Program-made: the position numbers and the translations under genes | Notes under the pieces: model-generated | Seen by the model: only the letters and a program-made list of their open reading frames with translations | Databases searched by the model: none | What the model was told of the DNA's origin: nothing | From: an uncultured SAR92 cluster bacterium | Lineage (GTDB): Bacteria; Pseudomonadota; Gammaproteobacteria; Pseudomonadales; Porticoccaceae | NCBI GenBank assembly: GCA_902596775.1 | Contig: CACJVE010000016.1 | Coordinates: 1 to 41,302 of the forward strand | Length of the DNA: 41,302 bases | Direction of reading: 5' to 3' | Shown here: positions 1-9,660 of the stretch, in pieces | Layout: each line of letters begins with the position of its first letter | Position numbering within the stretch: position 1 is the first letter of the stretch

Positions 1-145
1 AACAAAAACAATACTTATCTTGCTAATTAATATTCTTAAAAAATTCATTGTCATTTATTTTACTATATAAGAATTAATGATCGCTTTTTTGTGTAATCAG
101 CATATACACTGATTTACATTAAATAATAATTTTTTAGGAAATCTA

Positions 146-436
146 ATGATAGCAATAACAGCAAAAATGATGGTTAAACCGGGATGTGAAAAAAATTTTG
201 AGCAGGCAATGTTGGCTTTAGTATCTGCTGTAAACTTAAATGAATCAGGGAATTTATTGTATGAGCTGTGCAAGGACAACGATGGTCAATATCTAGTGAT
301 GGAGTTGTATAAAGATGATGAAGCTGTTCAAGCTCATAGGACAGCAGATCACATAAAAAACTCAGGACCAAGCTTTAAAGGTTTGATGTCAGGCCCGCCA
401 GTCATTAAAAAGATGACAGTCATCCCGCATTCATAG
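146..436 (+). CDS. ABM-domain protein (putative antibiotic biosynthesis/quinol monooxygenase family)
   Basis: A 96-residue single-domain protein of the ABM ferredoxin-like fold, the YgiN/YcnE type. It opens with the usual strand (MIAITAKMMVKPGCE), has a helix rich in A/L near 20-30, then a strand reading YLVMELYKDDEAVQAH and a helix containing the H-x-x-S/T pattern, all typical of small dimeric quinol monooxygenase-like proteins. The family has no fixed catalytic residue set that I can point to, so the substrate is unknown. AGGAA lies 6 bases before the ATG and supports the start. It stands alone: a tRNA gene with its own promoter follows, and no pathway genes are adjacent. Family assignment is fairly secure; function is not. 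Confidence 0.75.
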   Translation: MIAITAKMMVKPGCEKNFEQAMLALVSAVNLNESGNLLYELCKDNDGQYLVMELYKDDEAVQAHRTADHIKNSGPSFKGLMSGPPVIKKMTVIPHS

Positions 437-467
437 TTATTAGAATCAATTGATTGGCCTATTTGAT

Positions 468-496
468 TTGAAAACCTAAGGATAACTGCTTAAAAT
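468..496 (+). promoter_or_regulatory. Promoter of tRNA-Val
   Basis: A sigma-70 type promoter: -35 TTGAAA (468-473), a 17-base spacer and -10 TAAAAT (491-496). It is followed by a GC-rich stretch GCCGGACCGC, the discriminator style expected of stringently controlled stable-RNA promoters. Transcription would start near 503, about a dozen bases before the tRNA. Confidence 0.65.
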
Positions 497-514
497 GCCG
501 GACCGCAAAATTGT

Positions 515-591
515 ACGACCGTAGCTCAGCTGGTTAGAGCACCACCTTGACATGGTGGGGGTCGGTGGTTCGAGTCCACTCGGTCGTACCA
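515..591 (+). tRNA. tRNA-Val(GAC)
   Basis: Full cloverleaf read by hand: acceptor ACGACCG pairs with CGGTCGT, D-stem GCTC/GAGC, anticodon stem CCACC/GGTGG with loop TTGACAT (anticodon GAC, codon GUC, valine), variable loop GGGTC, T-stem GGTGG/CCACT with loop TTCGAGT, discriminator A and an encoded CCA end. The length is 77 bases with CCA. It has its own promoter just upstream. No integrase or repeated 3' end was seen nearby, so there is no sign that it serves as an attachment site. Confidence 0.97.
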
Positions 592-632
592 AATATATCT
601 TTCGCAGTGAACGCTATTAACTTTTGATATTT

Positions 633-1463
633 TTAATCATAAAGAGTCGCGATGGGTAGTCGCTTGTGCTGAGTCCGCTGATATATCTCGGTCAACCTTT
701 CTTCGATATCCTTCGCCACTGGTATCCCTTCCAAAAAGTCGTCTATATTGTTGTAGGATATTCCCAAGACATCTTCGTCTTTCTTTTGGGGACTCAAACA
801 CTCAAGATCAGCAGTAGGTATTTTGTTATAAATTTCTTCAGGGGCACCCATTTCTTTCGCAAGTGAACGAACTTGGCGCTTACTCAGTCCAAAAAGAGGA
901 ACTAAGTCACATGCTCCATCTCCAAACTTTGTATAGAAACCTGTGATATTCTCTGCAGAATGATCAGTGCCCAAAACAAGACCATTCAATAACCCTGCAA
1001 CTTCATATTGCGACGACATTCTGAGTCGAGCTTTTACGTTACCTTTTGCGAAATCTACGCTGTCTCCGTCAGGCAAGAGGTTATTACTTGAAAGTGTTTC
1101 GCAAACACTAGAGTTGATCGAGTCGACACCATTTTTTATGTTAACTGTAAGCGTTACAGTCGGTTTTATGTATTCTAGCGAAAGCTGAGCCGCATCCTCA
1201 TCTTTTTGCTCTCCATAAGGAAGTCGTATCGCTACGAATTTGTAATCTGAAGATTTATATTTTTCATTCAACCCATCCACCGCAAGTTGCGCCAGCCTGC
1301 CACATGTAAAAGAGTCGACACCGCCACTGATGCCTAGGACAAGGGTTTTTGATCCCGCTTCTTCTAACCGTTTTTGTATAAATGTTACTCTTGAATCAAT
1401 TTCGTTTTGAGGATTTATTTGGGGTTTTACCTTCATTTCCTCAATAATCTCACGCGCGCTCAT
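633..1463 (-). CDS. nadE: Ammonia-dependent NAD synthetase NadE
   Basis: Catalyses the last step of NAD synthesis: nicotinate adenine dinucleotide plus ATP and ammonia to NAD. The 276 residues match the short, ammonia-only form (about 275 in E. coli), with no N-terminal glutaminase domain. The ATP-pyrophosphatase P-loop SGGVDS is at residues 46-51. Later signatures include [23 protein letters not shown] (two adjoining conserved blocks around the deamido-NAD site) and [10 protein letters not shown]. The gene lies 34 bases downstream of bamD on the same strand and is probably co-transcribed with it. GAGGT upstream of the ATG at 1463 is a weak, somewhat distant ribosome site. Confidence 0.95.
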   Translation of the reverse strand: MSAREIIEEMKVKPQINPQNEIDSRVTFIQKRLEEAGSKTLVLGISGGVDSFTCGRLAQLAVDGLNEKYKSSDYKFVAIRLPYGEQKDEDAAQLSLEYIKPTVTLTVNIKNGVDSINSSVCETLSSNNLLPDGDSVDFAKGNVKARLRMSSQYEVAGLLNGLVLGTDHSAENITGFYTKFGDGACDLVPLFGLSKRQVRSLAKEMGAPEEIYNKIPTADLECLSPQKKDEDVLGISYNNIDDFLEGIPVAKDIEERLTEIYQRTQHKRLPIATLYD

Positions 1464-1497
1464 TTTTCTATATTACCTCTATTACGATTGGAAAATT

Positions 1498-2466
1498 CTA
1501 ATTAAATACACCAAATGTAATACGATTCAGTAACGAAGATGTCTCAGTTTTTCCGTTCTTTTTTTCTCTTGCTCCTTCAATTGTCGGCCTATCAAAGGTC
1601 TCGCGACTATCAAATTTTGGTGGTGATTCTCTTTTAATTAATCCGAAGGACAATCTATCTAGGATGCCCTTGGAGTCGCTTAAAGATTGCTTATAGTTAA
1701 AAGTACCATCTTCATTAATTGAGGGATGTTCAGGATAATTTTCTCGGAGAACTTGTAAGGGATTTTCAGTTAGATCATCTAATCCAAGCAGCTTATACGC
1801 TTGAATCATGACTGCTAATCCGTCTGGCACGGCTGGAGTTTGCTGAAAATTTTCAACCACATATCGACCTCGATTAGCCGCTGCCATATGCGCTCCGCGA
1901 GTAAAATAATAGTTAGCTACATGTATCTCTGCCCTTGCAAGCCTATTTCTGATGTTTATCAAACGTTGTCTTGCGTCCAAAGCATATGGGCTATCTGGAT
2001 ATCCTTTAATCAGCTCTGTGAGTGTATTAAATGCTAATCTGGCATCACCAATATCTCTCATACTTGAGTCAGTTGGCATATAGTTATCGAGGAAACCCTC
2101 GCTTTGAGATATTTGTGACAGACCCTTAACATAAAAAGCATAATCGACGTTTTTATGTTGTGGATGGAGTCGAACAAACCTATCTGCGGCTGCAATGCTT
2201 GATTCAAAATCACCGCTTTTGTAATGAGCAAAAATAAGTTCAAGCTGTCCCTGTTCTGCATATTTTCCGAAAGGGAATTGAGATTCGAGTAATTGGAGGT
2301 TACTTATTGCCACTGACCAATTATTTGAATTTAAGCTTTCTTGGATTTTTTCGTAAAAATCCTTTTCAGTCATAATTCCTTTGTTCTCATCCTCTTCCTG
2401 ACTGAACCAGGCACATGCTGATAAATTCAGTAATAGAATTACAATCACCAGGTTTTTAAGAGACAT
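1498..2466 (-). CDS. bamD: Outer membrane assembly lipoprotein BamD (ComL/YfiO)
   Basis: Essential lipoprotein partner of BamA in folding outer-membrane proteins. A lipoprotein signal ends in the lipobox LSAC with acylated Cys18. The body carries BamD-type TPR repeats: FPFGKYAEQGQLELIFAHYK, RFVRLHPQHKNVDYAFYVKG and LIKGYPDSPYALDARQRL are close to the E. coli protein. At 322 residues it is about 75 longer than E. coli BamD. The extra C-terminal tail is charged, low in predicted order, and holds two copies of a short motif, GILDRLSFGLI (267-277) and SLLNRITFGVF (311-321). It is divergent from rluD, the common arrangement, and is followed by nadE. Confidence 0.94.
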   Translation of the reverse strand: MSLKNLVIVILLLNLSACAWFSQEEDENKGIMTEKDFYEKIQESLNSNNWSVAISNLQLLESQFPFGKYAEQGQLELIFAHYKSGDFESSIAAADRFVRLHPQHKNVDYAFYVKGLSQISQSEGFLDNYMPTDSSMRDIGDARLAFNTLTELIKGYPDSPYALDARQRLINIRNRLARAEIHVANYYFTRGAHMAAANRGRYVVENFQQTPAVPDGLAVMIQAYKLLGLDDLTENPLQVLRENYPEHPSINEDGTFNYKQSLSDSKGILDRLSFGLIKRESPPKFDSRETFDRPTIEGAREKKNGKTETSSLLNRITFGVFN

Positions 2467-2598
2467 TATATTTCGCTTTTTTTAACCAAGACTGTCTAGT
2501 TTATGAGTAATTCTTGCAAGACTCCAATAGTTTTTAATTCGATTCCTCATTACACTACTGCTAAACGATAAGAAGGGTTATTCCAAAGACTAATAACT

Positions 2599-3570
2599 AT
2601 GGATTCTGATATTGAGAATGACGAAATGGAAATCGACGCTAAAAAAGCCATTGTTCAATGTTGTGAGAAGGGAAATCGGTTAGATCAGGTTGTTGCTAAG
2701 TTATTTGCAGATTACTCAAGATCTTGTTTGTCGCAGTGGATACGGGATGGATTTGTATCGGTAGATGGTGAGCGACGTTTACCCAAGTATAGATTGAAAG
2801 GTGGTGAGGAGATCGTGTTGGTCCCTCAGTTTGATGAAAAAGTTAAATTTTTGCCTGAAAGCATCCCTCTAAATATTCTGTTCGAAGACGAAAGCCTTGT
2901 TGTTATCGATAAGCCTGCTAATTTTGTTGTTCATCCTGCCGCAGGAAATTGGTCCGGGACACTTTTAAATGCGCTTTTGTATCACTTCCCTCAGTTAGCC
3001 TCGGTTCCAAGGGGAGGTATTGTCCATCGACTCGATAAGGACACAACGGGGTTAATGGTAGTCGCTAAAACGCTTCAAGCACAAAATCAGCTTGTGTCTC
3101 AACTTCAGAGGCGAGAGGTTAAAAGAGAATATGAGGCTATTGTTACTGGCGAACTTGTTAGTGGTGGTACTGTGGATAAACCGATTGGTCGACATCCCAG
3201 AAATAGAAAAATGATGACTGTAAGAGAAGGAGGCAAAGAATCAAAAACCCATTATGAAATTATCACAAGATATTCGGGATTTTCTCATCTTTGTATAAGT
3301 CTTGATTCTGGTAGAACACACCAAATAAGAGTTCATATGTCTCACATAAATTATGCTATTTTGGGAGATCAAACGTACTCTCCGCGTTCTAAATTTCCCA
3401 AAGGCATTTCTTACAACCTCAAACAAGTAATTAATGATTTCAAAAGACAAGCTTTGCATGCCAGAAAGTTGGAATTAATACATCCATTATCGGGCGATAA
3501 AATGAGCTGGACCTGCGAATTGCCAGAAGATATGAGGAATTTATTAGAGTGTTTGTCAGTTGAGGGTTAA
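2599..3570 (+). CDS. rluD: 23S rRNA pseudouridine synthase RluD
   Basis: Makes pseudouridines in helix 69 of 23S rRNA (1911, 1915 and 1917 in E. coli). The N-terminal S4 RNA-binding domain is about residues 22-85 and is followed by the RsuA/RluA catalytic domain. The signature HRLDKDTTG is at 143-151, with Asp146 as the expected nucleophile, and RTHQIRVHMSHI supports the family. Length of 323 fits RluD (326 in E. coli). It is divergent from bamD and overlaps pgeF by 11 bases, the order seen in many gammaproteobacteria, which favours RluD over RluC or RluA. The ribosome site before the ATG at 2599 is poor, and a start at Met11 is possible. Confidence 0.93.
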   Translation: MDSDIENDEMEIDAKKAIVQCCEKGNRLDQVVAKLFADYSRSCLSQWIRDGFVSVDGERRLPKYRLKGGEEIVLVPQFDEKVKFLPESIPLNILFEDESLVVIDKPANFVVHPAAGNWSGTLLNALLYHFPQLASVPRGGIVHRLDKDTTGLMVVAKTLQAQNQLVSQLQRREVKREYEAIVTGELVSGGTVDKPIGRHPRNRKMMTVREGGKESKTHYEIITRYSGFSHLCISLDSGRTHQIRVHMSHINYAILGDQTYSPRSKFPKGISYNLKQVINDFKRQALHARKLELIHPLSGDKMSWTCELPEDMRNLLECLSVEG

Positions 3571-4321
3571 AAAACACAACTTTTTTGTCCCCCACTGGCC
3601 TTGCCCGTCCTCTGTAAAATGTGTCATCACTTATAAATTTGGTGGAGCAAGTAAAGAACCTTATAAAAGTAATAATCTAGCAACACATGTTGGTGATAAA
3701 TCTGAAGCTGTGATCGCTAACAGAGAATCTTTAAAAGAAAAATTAGCACTTCCAGGAGATCCAATCTGGCTTAATCAAATCCATGGTGTTGAAATAATTG
3801 AAGTTGAGGATGGCTATCAGATTTCTGACGGAGATGGTTTCTATTGCAGAAAAAAAGGATTTCCATGTGGGATTTTAACAGCAGATTGTCTGCCAATTCT
3901 TGTTTGCAACACTTTAGGCACTGAGATTGCTGCTATCCATGCGGGATGGAGAGGGTTGAGTAACCGTATTATTAAAAATTTATTGAAAATGTTTCACGCA
4001 CCAGCTGATCAATTGTTGGTATACCTTGGCCCTGCGATTGGTCTCGATAATTTTGAAGTTGGTTCAGAGGTTAGAGAGTATTTTATAGCAAACTCGGAGA
4101 ATTGTGAGCATCGAAAACAAATTGATAATGCCTTTTACCCGAGCAAGGGACAAAAGCTTAAGGCGGATCTTTATGAGCTTGCGAGAGCCGACTTTAGGAT
4201 TGGAGGAGTGAAAAGAATGTTTGGAGGAGAGTTTTGTAGTTTTAAAGAGAAAGACCACTTTTATTCTTATCGTCGAGAGAAAATAACGGGGCGAAATGCA
4301 ACTCTTATCTGGTTAGAGTGA
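3560..4321 (+). CDS. pgeF: Laccase-domain protein PgeF/YfiH (peptidoglycan editing factor)
   Basis: Cytoplasmic Cu/Zn enzyme of the YfiH family. The family is reported as a purine nucleoside phosphorylase/adenosine deaminase and, in E. coli, as a factor that corrects misincorporated serine in muropeptides. Three metal ligands line up: His75 in NQIHG, Cys110 in TADCLP and His127 in IHAGWRG. Length 253 is close to the 243 of E. coli YfiH. The only sensible start is TTG at 3560, overlapping the end of rluD, so the pair is probably translationally coupled. Confidence 0.92.
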   Translation: MRVKKHNFFVPHWPCPSSVKCVITYKFGGASKEPYKSNNLATHVGDKSEAVIANRESLKEKLALPGDPIWLNQIHGVEIIEVEDGYQISDGDGFYCRKKGFPCGILTADCLPILVCNTLGTEIAAIHAGWRGLSNRIIKNLLKMFHAPADQLLVYLGPAIGLDNFEVGSEVREYFIANSENCEHRKQIDNAFYPSKGQKLKADLYELARADFRIGGVKRMFGGEFCSFKEKDHFYSYRREKITGRNATLIWLE

Positions 4322-4370
4322 ATTAAAATTGCATTACTTATGATTAAGAAATTTTAAATGTTTCTTACAC

Positions 4371-4399
4371 TTGCTTCGGTAGTTGTCTTGAATTAGAAT
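4371..4399 (+). promoter_or_regulatory. Promoter of rplU-rpmA
   Basis: -35 TTGCTT (4371-4376), exactly 17 bases, -10 TAGAAT (4394-4399), then TGCGCGCC, a GC-rich discriminator. Start of transcription is expected near 4406, leaving a leader of about 48 bases before rplU. The architecture suits growth-rate and ppGpp control of ribosomal-protein genes. Confidence 0.65.
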
Positions 4400-4453
4400 T
4401 GCGCGCCTAGTTAGGGGGTAAAACCCATATAAATAATGCATCTGGAGACAAAA

Positions 4454-4786
4454 ATGTTTGCTGTAATTAAGAGCGGTGGAAAACAACACAGAGTTCAAAA
4501 GGGCGAAACTCTAAGGTTGGAAAAGCTTGAGATTGCCACAGGTGGTAAAGTTGATTTTGGTGAAGCACTCATGGTTGGAGAGGGCAAGGATGTTAAAATT
4601 GGAGCTCCAAGTGTTAAGGGAAGTAAGGTTACTGGTGAGGTTATTGCGCATGGCAGGGATGATAAAGTTACAATCGTGAAGTTTCGCAGACGCAAGCACT
4701 CTCGTTCTACTCAGGGTCATAGGCAATGGTATACTGAAGTAAAAATCACCGGAATTAAGGCGTCTGCGCCAAAGAGGAAAGATTAA
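4454..4786 (+). CDS. rplU: Ribosomal protein bL21
   Basis: Large-subunit protein L21, binding 23S rRNA. The N-terminus [14 protein letters not shown] is the family hallmark, and the C-terminal [16 protein letters not shown] is the basic rRNA-binding part. An in-frame ATG at 4436 would add six residues. I choose 4454 because TGGAGA lies about 8 bases upstream and L21 proteins begin with MFAV or MYAV. It gives 110 residues (E. coli has 103), with a slightly extended tail. The stop codon overlaps the rpmA start (TAATG). Confidence 0.97.
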   Translation: MFAVIKSGGKQHRVQKGETLRLEKLEIATGGKVDFGEALMVGEGKDVKIGAPSVKGSKVTGEVIAHGRDDKVTIVKFRRRKHSRSTQGHRQWYTEVKITGIKASAPKRKD

Positions 4787-5043
4787 TGGCTCATAAAAAA
4801 GCAGGTGGAAGTACTAGAAACGGAAGGGACTCGGAAAGTAAGCGCCTTGGGGTCAAGGTGTACGGTGGCCAAACTATTAACGCTGGCGGTATTATAGTTC
4901 GTCAGCGCGGTACAAAGTTTCATGCTGGCGAGAATGTTGGGCTTGGTAAGGATCATACGCTATTTGCAACATCGAGCGGCGTAGTAAGTTTCGTTCAAAA
5001 AGGACCAAAGAATAGAAAATATGCTCAGGTGAATCCCGTATAG
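4786..5043 (+). CDS. rpmA: Ribosomal protein bL27
   Basis: L27, whose N-terminal tail reaches the peptidyl-transferase centre. It has 85 residues starting [16 protein letters not shown], with the conserved VYGGQ and [14 protein letters not shown] blocks. No N-terminal cleavage extension of the Firmicutes kind is present. It shares one base with rplU and is the last gene before the terminator at 5065-5090. Confidence 0.98.
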   Translation: MAHKKAGGSTRNGRDSESKRLGVKVYGGQTINAGGIIVRQRGTKFHAGENVGLGKDHTLFATSSGVVSFVQKGPKNRKYAQVNPV

Positions 5044-5064
5044 TTCACATATGCTAATGTTAAG

Positions 5065-5090
5065 AAAGCCCCATACGGGGCTTTTTTTTT
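5065..5090 (+). terminator. Rho-independent terminator of rplU-rpmA
   Basis: Perfect 8-base stem AAAGCCCC/GGGGCTTT (5065-5072 and 5077-5084) with loop ATAC, running into nine T (5082-5090). It lies 22 bases after rpmA and separates the ribosomal genes from obgE. Confidence 0.93.
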
Positions 5091-5151
5091 ACTTAAGACT
5101 AATGTTTACTCAATATTTCTTCTACACGTTAGTTTGCGCGACAAGAGGTAA

Positions 5152-6336
<1,185 letters not shown>

Positions 6337-6342
6337 GTGCTT

Positions 6343-7467
6343 ATGAACAGAAATGCAGTTGAGGGTGCGTCTCGAATAGTCATCAAAATAGGCAGCTCAA
6401 TTTTAACAAATGGGGGCAAGGGTCTCGATCACAACTTTATTGATGACATAGCGCGTCAAGTGGTCGATCTTCAATTGCTTGGAAAGCAGATAGTTATTGT
6501 CTCCTCTGGGGCAATAGCTCAAGGCATGTCTCAGTTAGGATGGGATGTGCAATCACGAAAAATTGACCAATTACAAACAGCCGCATCAGTAGGTCAAGCA
6601 GGATTGATGCATTATTATGAAACTTGCTTCAGACAACACGAAAAAAAAACTGGTCAAATATTAATTGATCATGACGATTTTGCAAATCGCGAGCGGTATT
6701 TGAATGCGAGAAATGTAATAAAAAATTTATTAGAGTTAGAGGTGATTCCTATCATTAATGAAAATGATAGTGTTTCATCAGAGGAAATAAGGTTTGGGGA
6801 TAATGATACTTTGGCTGCACTTGTCTCTAACTTAATCGATGCTGATTTATTGATTTTGCTTACTGATAAAGATGGTCTCTACAGTGCTGATCCGAATCTC
6901 AAAAAAGATGTTTTCTTAATTAATAATGTTTCAGTACACGATCAATCACTTAATAAATATGCCGGTGGTGCGAGTTCACTTGGACGTGGTGGGATGGTAA
7001 CAAAAATAAAAGCTGCGAGGATCGCCGCGAAATCTGGATGCGGAACCATTATCGCGGGCGGTATGATTAAGAATATCGTAACTAAACTGGCTTCTGGCGA
7101 AGACTTAGGAACGTTTTTGTATTCAGATGAAAAGCCATTAAATGCAAGGAAGCAATGGTTAATGGGTCAGTTGAAACATTCAGGTGATCTAATCATTGAT
7201 GCTGGAGCATCGAAAGCCTTGCAAAAAGATTTTGTTAGCTTGCTGCCAGTTGGCGTCAAAAAAGTTTTAGGAACTTTTAATAGGGGTGAGTTGGTGAGGT
7301 GTATCGATGATGAGGGAGTTGAGGTGGCTCGTGGATTAATTAATTACAACTCATCAGATGCCCGGAATATAATTGGACGTCCGAGTTCAGCAATTGTCAG
7401 CATATTGGGTTACGAAGAGAATCCAAACTTAATTGATAAAGACAATCTCGTTGTTGTCAGTGGGTGA
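6343..7467 (+). CDS. proB: Glutamate 5-kinase
   Basis: First step of proline synthesis: ATP-dependent phosphorylation of glutamate. The amino-acid-kinase domain covers about 1-255, with VIKIGSSILT at the start, IVSSGAIAQG and FGDNDTLAALVSNLIDADLLILLTDKDGLY-type blocks (split here as FGDNDTLAALVS and LLTDKDGLY). A PUA domain occupies about 275-360. Feedback inhibition by proline is known for the family. I choose ATG at 6343 over GTG at 6337 because TAGGTG then serves as the ribosome site; it gives 374 residues. It is probably co-transcribed with obgE, as in Pseudomonas. No proA is in view. Confidence 0.95.
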   Translation: MNRNAVEGASRIVIKIGSSILTNGGKGLDHNFIDDIARQVVDLQLLGKQIVIVSSGAIAQGMSQLGWDVQSRKIDQLQTAASVGQAGLMHYYETCFRQHEKKTGQILIDHDDFANRERYLNARNVIKNLLELEVIPIINENDSVSSEEIRFGDNDTLAALVSNLIDADLLILLTDKDGLYSADPNLKKDVFLINNVSVHDQSLNKYAGGASSLGRGGMVTKIKAARIAAKSGCGTIIAGGMIKNIVTKLASGEDLGTFLYSDEKPLNARKQWLMGQLKHSGDLIIDAGASKALQKDFVSLLPVGVKKVLGTFNRGELVRCIDDEGVEVARGLINYNSSDARNIIGRPSSAIVSILGYEENPNLIDKDNLVVVSG

Positions 7468-7495
7468 CTTTGGAAGTAGAAGTAGCTCTTGTATT

Positions 7496-7756
7496 TTAGA
7501 GGGCTTTAATCTTCGAGTTTAATCGGCTTTTGTGTCTTGCCGCTTTATTTTTGTGAATTAGACCTTTGTCAGCCATCCTGTCAATAATTGGCATAGACAC
7601 CGAGTAGGCTTGCTCAGCTACCTTTTTGTCTTTATTTAGTATAGCCGCATTCACCCTCTTTAGATAAGTCCGCATCATAGATTTCAGACTCGCATTATGC
7701 TGCCTTCTTTTCTCGCCTTGAAGCGCTCTCTTTTTTGCTTGGGGTGTGTTCGCCAA
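7496..7756 (-). CDS. rpsT: Ribosomal protein bS20
   Basis: Small-subunit protein S20, 86 residues from a TTG start at 7756, which gives [20 protein letters not shown] after the initiator. A longer reading from ATG at 7810 is rejected: S20 begins at this point in other bacteria, AAGGAG sits 6 bases before the TTG, and the predicted promoter lies inside the extra segment. E. coli rpsT also starts with UUG, which is part of its autogenous control. The core [18 protein letters not shown] is highly conserved. The gene is divergent from murJ and convergent with proB. Confidence 0.96.
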   Translation of the reverse strand: MANTPQAKKRALQGEKRRQHNASLKSMMRTYLKRVNAAILNKDKKVAEQAYSVSMPIIDRMADKGLIHKNKAARHKSRLNSKIKAL

Positions 7757-7781
7757 AATCTGCTCCTTTTCTTGAGGCGGC

Positions 7782-7810
7782 AGAATACTAGTTTTACAAG
7801 GTATATTCAA
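7782..7810 (-). promoter_or_regulatory. Promoter of rpsT
   Basis: On the minus strand: -35 TTGAAT (7810-7805), 17-base spacer, -10 TATTCT (7787-7782), followed by the GC-rich discriminator GCCGCC. Transcription would start near 7775, about 20 bases before the TTG start codon. Its position excludes the ATG at 7810 as a start. Confidence 0.65.
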
Positions 7811-7969
7811 GTGAACCTATGATATTTAATTTCGGTTTTTTTGCTCGATAGTAAATTTTAAAACAAGTGTACTTTTATTTTTATAAAAAATAGAACACGG
7901 ATTATATTTAGCCAAAATTTAAAGGGTTCGTTACACTACTGAAAAGATCTTTAAAATTTATTTTTGATA

Positions 7970-9598
7970 ATGGAAAAACAAAAAACAAAACCTTCAAATA
8001 AACGCGATACCGGCCTGTTGCGATCGAGCTTTGTTGTTAGTTTTTTTACAGGATTGAGTCGAGTCGCAGGTTTGGTGCGAGACGTCGTATTTGCGAGGTT
8101 GATCGGGGCAGATGCGCTTGCAGATGTTTTTTTTGTCGCTTTTAAAATTCCAAATTTTTTCCGAAGAATCTTCGCTGAGGGTGCTTTCTCTCAAGCTTTT
8201 GTTCCAGTTTTGGGAGAATACAGGGAAGGTAAATCAAAAAGTGCTGTTAAAAACTTTATTAGTAAAGTTTCGGGAACCTTTGGTTTAACACTTGCATTTT
8301 TTGGCCTTTTCTTTATTTTAGCAGTCCCGTTTTTCTCAGCACTTTTCGCGCCTACCTGGTATTTAAATGATCCTGAGAAATTTGATGCACTTAAAGGGAT
8401 GCTGCAAATAACCTTTCCTTACCTTATTTTCATTTCTATGACAGGTCTTGCTGGGGCCGTTCTGCAAAGTTATGACAGATTTGCTGTTCCTGCTGCAACT
8501 CCAATTATTTTGAACATTACCTTAATTTTAGCGGCGATTTTTTTGGCACCTATGCTCGAATATCCAGTTTTTGCACTGGCTTGGGGTGTACTTATTGCTG
8601 GTATTGTCCAGTTTTGCTTTCAGCTCCCATTTATTTATAGAATCGGGTTGTTAACTCCTCCCTCTATTGATTGGAAAGATCCTGGCGTTACAAAAATACT
8701 AACACTTATGGCACCCGCTATTTTTGGCGTTTCGGTAAGTCAGATTAACCTACTATTGGATACTATTTTAGCAACATTTTTGCCAACTGGGAGTGTGTCA
8801 TGGCTTTATTACTCTGATCGAATAACAGAATTACCGCTTGGTATTTTTGCGATAGCAATTGCTGTGGTAATTCTTCCAAATCTATCAAGAATGCATGCTG
8901 CGAAGTCTATTGAAAATTTCTCAGAGACTTTAGATTGGGGGATTAAAATGATTTTTTATATAGCATTACCCTCTACAATCGCCATACTTATTTTGTCTGA
9001 ACCAATATTAGTTGCTCTGTTTTTTTATGGCGATGTTATGACAGCGATGGATATGAAAATGGCAAGTTACAGTCTAAGTGCCTATGCGCTGGGTTTAACT
9101 GGATTTATGTTAATAAAAGTTTTGGCACCTGGATTTTTTGCAAGACAAGACATGATTACCCCTGTGCGAGTCGGAATTATTGCAATGATAGCTAACATGG
9201 TCTTCAATCTAGCGCTTGTAATACCTTTGTTTTTCTTCTTTAACTTAGGTCATGTGGGTCTTGCACTTGCAACCTCGATTTCATCCTTTTTAAATGCCGG
9301 CTTGTTGTTATACTATTCTCTGAAAAAAGGATTCTATATTCCTCTGCCAGGATGGGCTAGGTTCTTCCTCAGGATAAGTGTGTCACTATTAATAATGGTT
9401 TTTGTGTTAGGTTGGATTTCCGAATCTCTGGGACTAAACAATAGAGAATTTTGGTTGAACTCAGATTTTTGGAATCGAGGATCACGGCTCATTGTTGTTT
9501 GTGTTGTAGGAATGTGCGTATATATTTTGTCTTTGTTTTTCTTCGGAGTGCGAAAAGCAGATTTCATAGCCCCGTCTAAGGGAGTGTCCTCTGATTAA
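7970..9598 (+). CDS. murJ: Lipid II flippase MurJ
   Basis: Inner-membrane MOP-superfamily flippase that moves lipid II to the periplasm for peptidoglycan synthesis. It has 542 residues and about fourteen hydrophobic segments. The N-terminal MurJ signature is clear: SFFTGLSRVAGLVRDVVFAR, then FKIPNFFRRIFAEGAFSQAFVPV. The arginines expected in the central cavity are present in these blocks. ATG at 7970 is preferred over TTG at 7964, although no clear ribosome site is seen for either. It heads the murJ-ribF-lspA-fkpB-ispH run. Confidence 0.96.
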   Translation: MEKQKTKPSNKRDTGLLRSSFVVSFFTGLSRVAGLVRDVVFARLIGADALADVFFVAFKIPNFFRRIFAEGAFSQAFVPVLGEYREGKSKSAVKNFISKVSGTFGLTLAFFGLFFILAVPFFSALFAPTWYLNDPEKFDALKGMLQITFPYLIFISMTGLAGAVLQSYDRFAVPAATPIILNITLILAAIFLAPMLEYPVFALAWGVLIAGIVQFCFQLPFIYRIGLLTPPSIDWKDPGVTKILTLMAPAIFGVSVSQINLLLDTILATFLPTGSVSWLYYSDRITELPLGIFAIAIAVVILPNLSRMHAAKSIENFSETLDWGIKMIFYIALPSTIAILILSEPILVALFFYGDVMTAMDMKMASYSLSAYALGLTGFMLIKVLAPGFFARQDMITPVRVGIIAMIANMVFNLALVIPLFFFFNLGHVGLALATSISSFLNAGLLLYYSLKKGFYIPLPGWARFFLRISVSLLIMVFVLGWISESLGLNNREFWLNSDFWNRGSRLIVVCVVGMCVYILSLFFFGVRKADFIAPSKGVSSD

Positions 9599-9660
9599 TT
9601 AAGAGAGGAATCGCGTTATTAAATCTGTTCAGCGTTGCTTAAATAAATCGGTTTAGAGCC

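Noticed and set aside
1-145. AT-rich segment at the window edge as a possible origin or regulatory array
   Set aside because: No repeated 9-mers, palindromes or clear promoter could be supported; only an AGGAA ribosome site before 146 is evident.
515-591. tRNA-Val as an integration site
   Set aside because: No integrase, no repeated 3' end of the tRNA and no change in gene content were found nearby.
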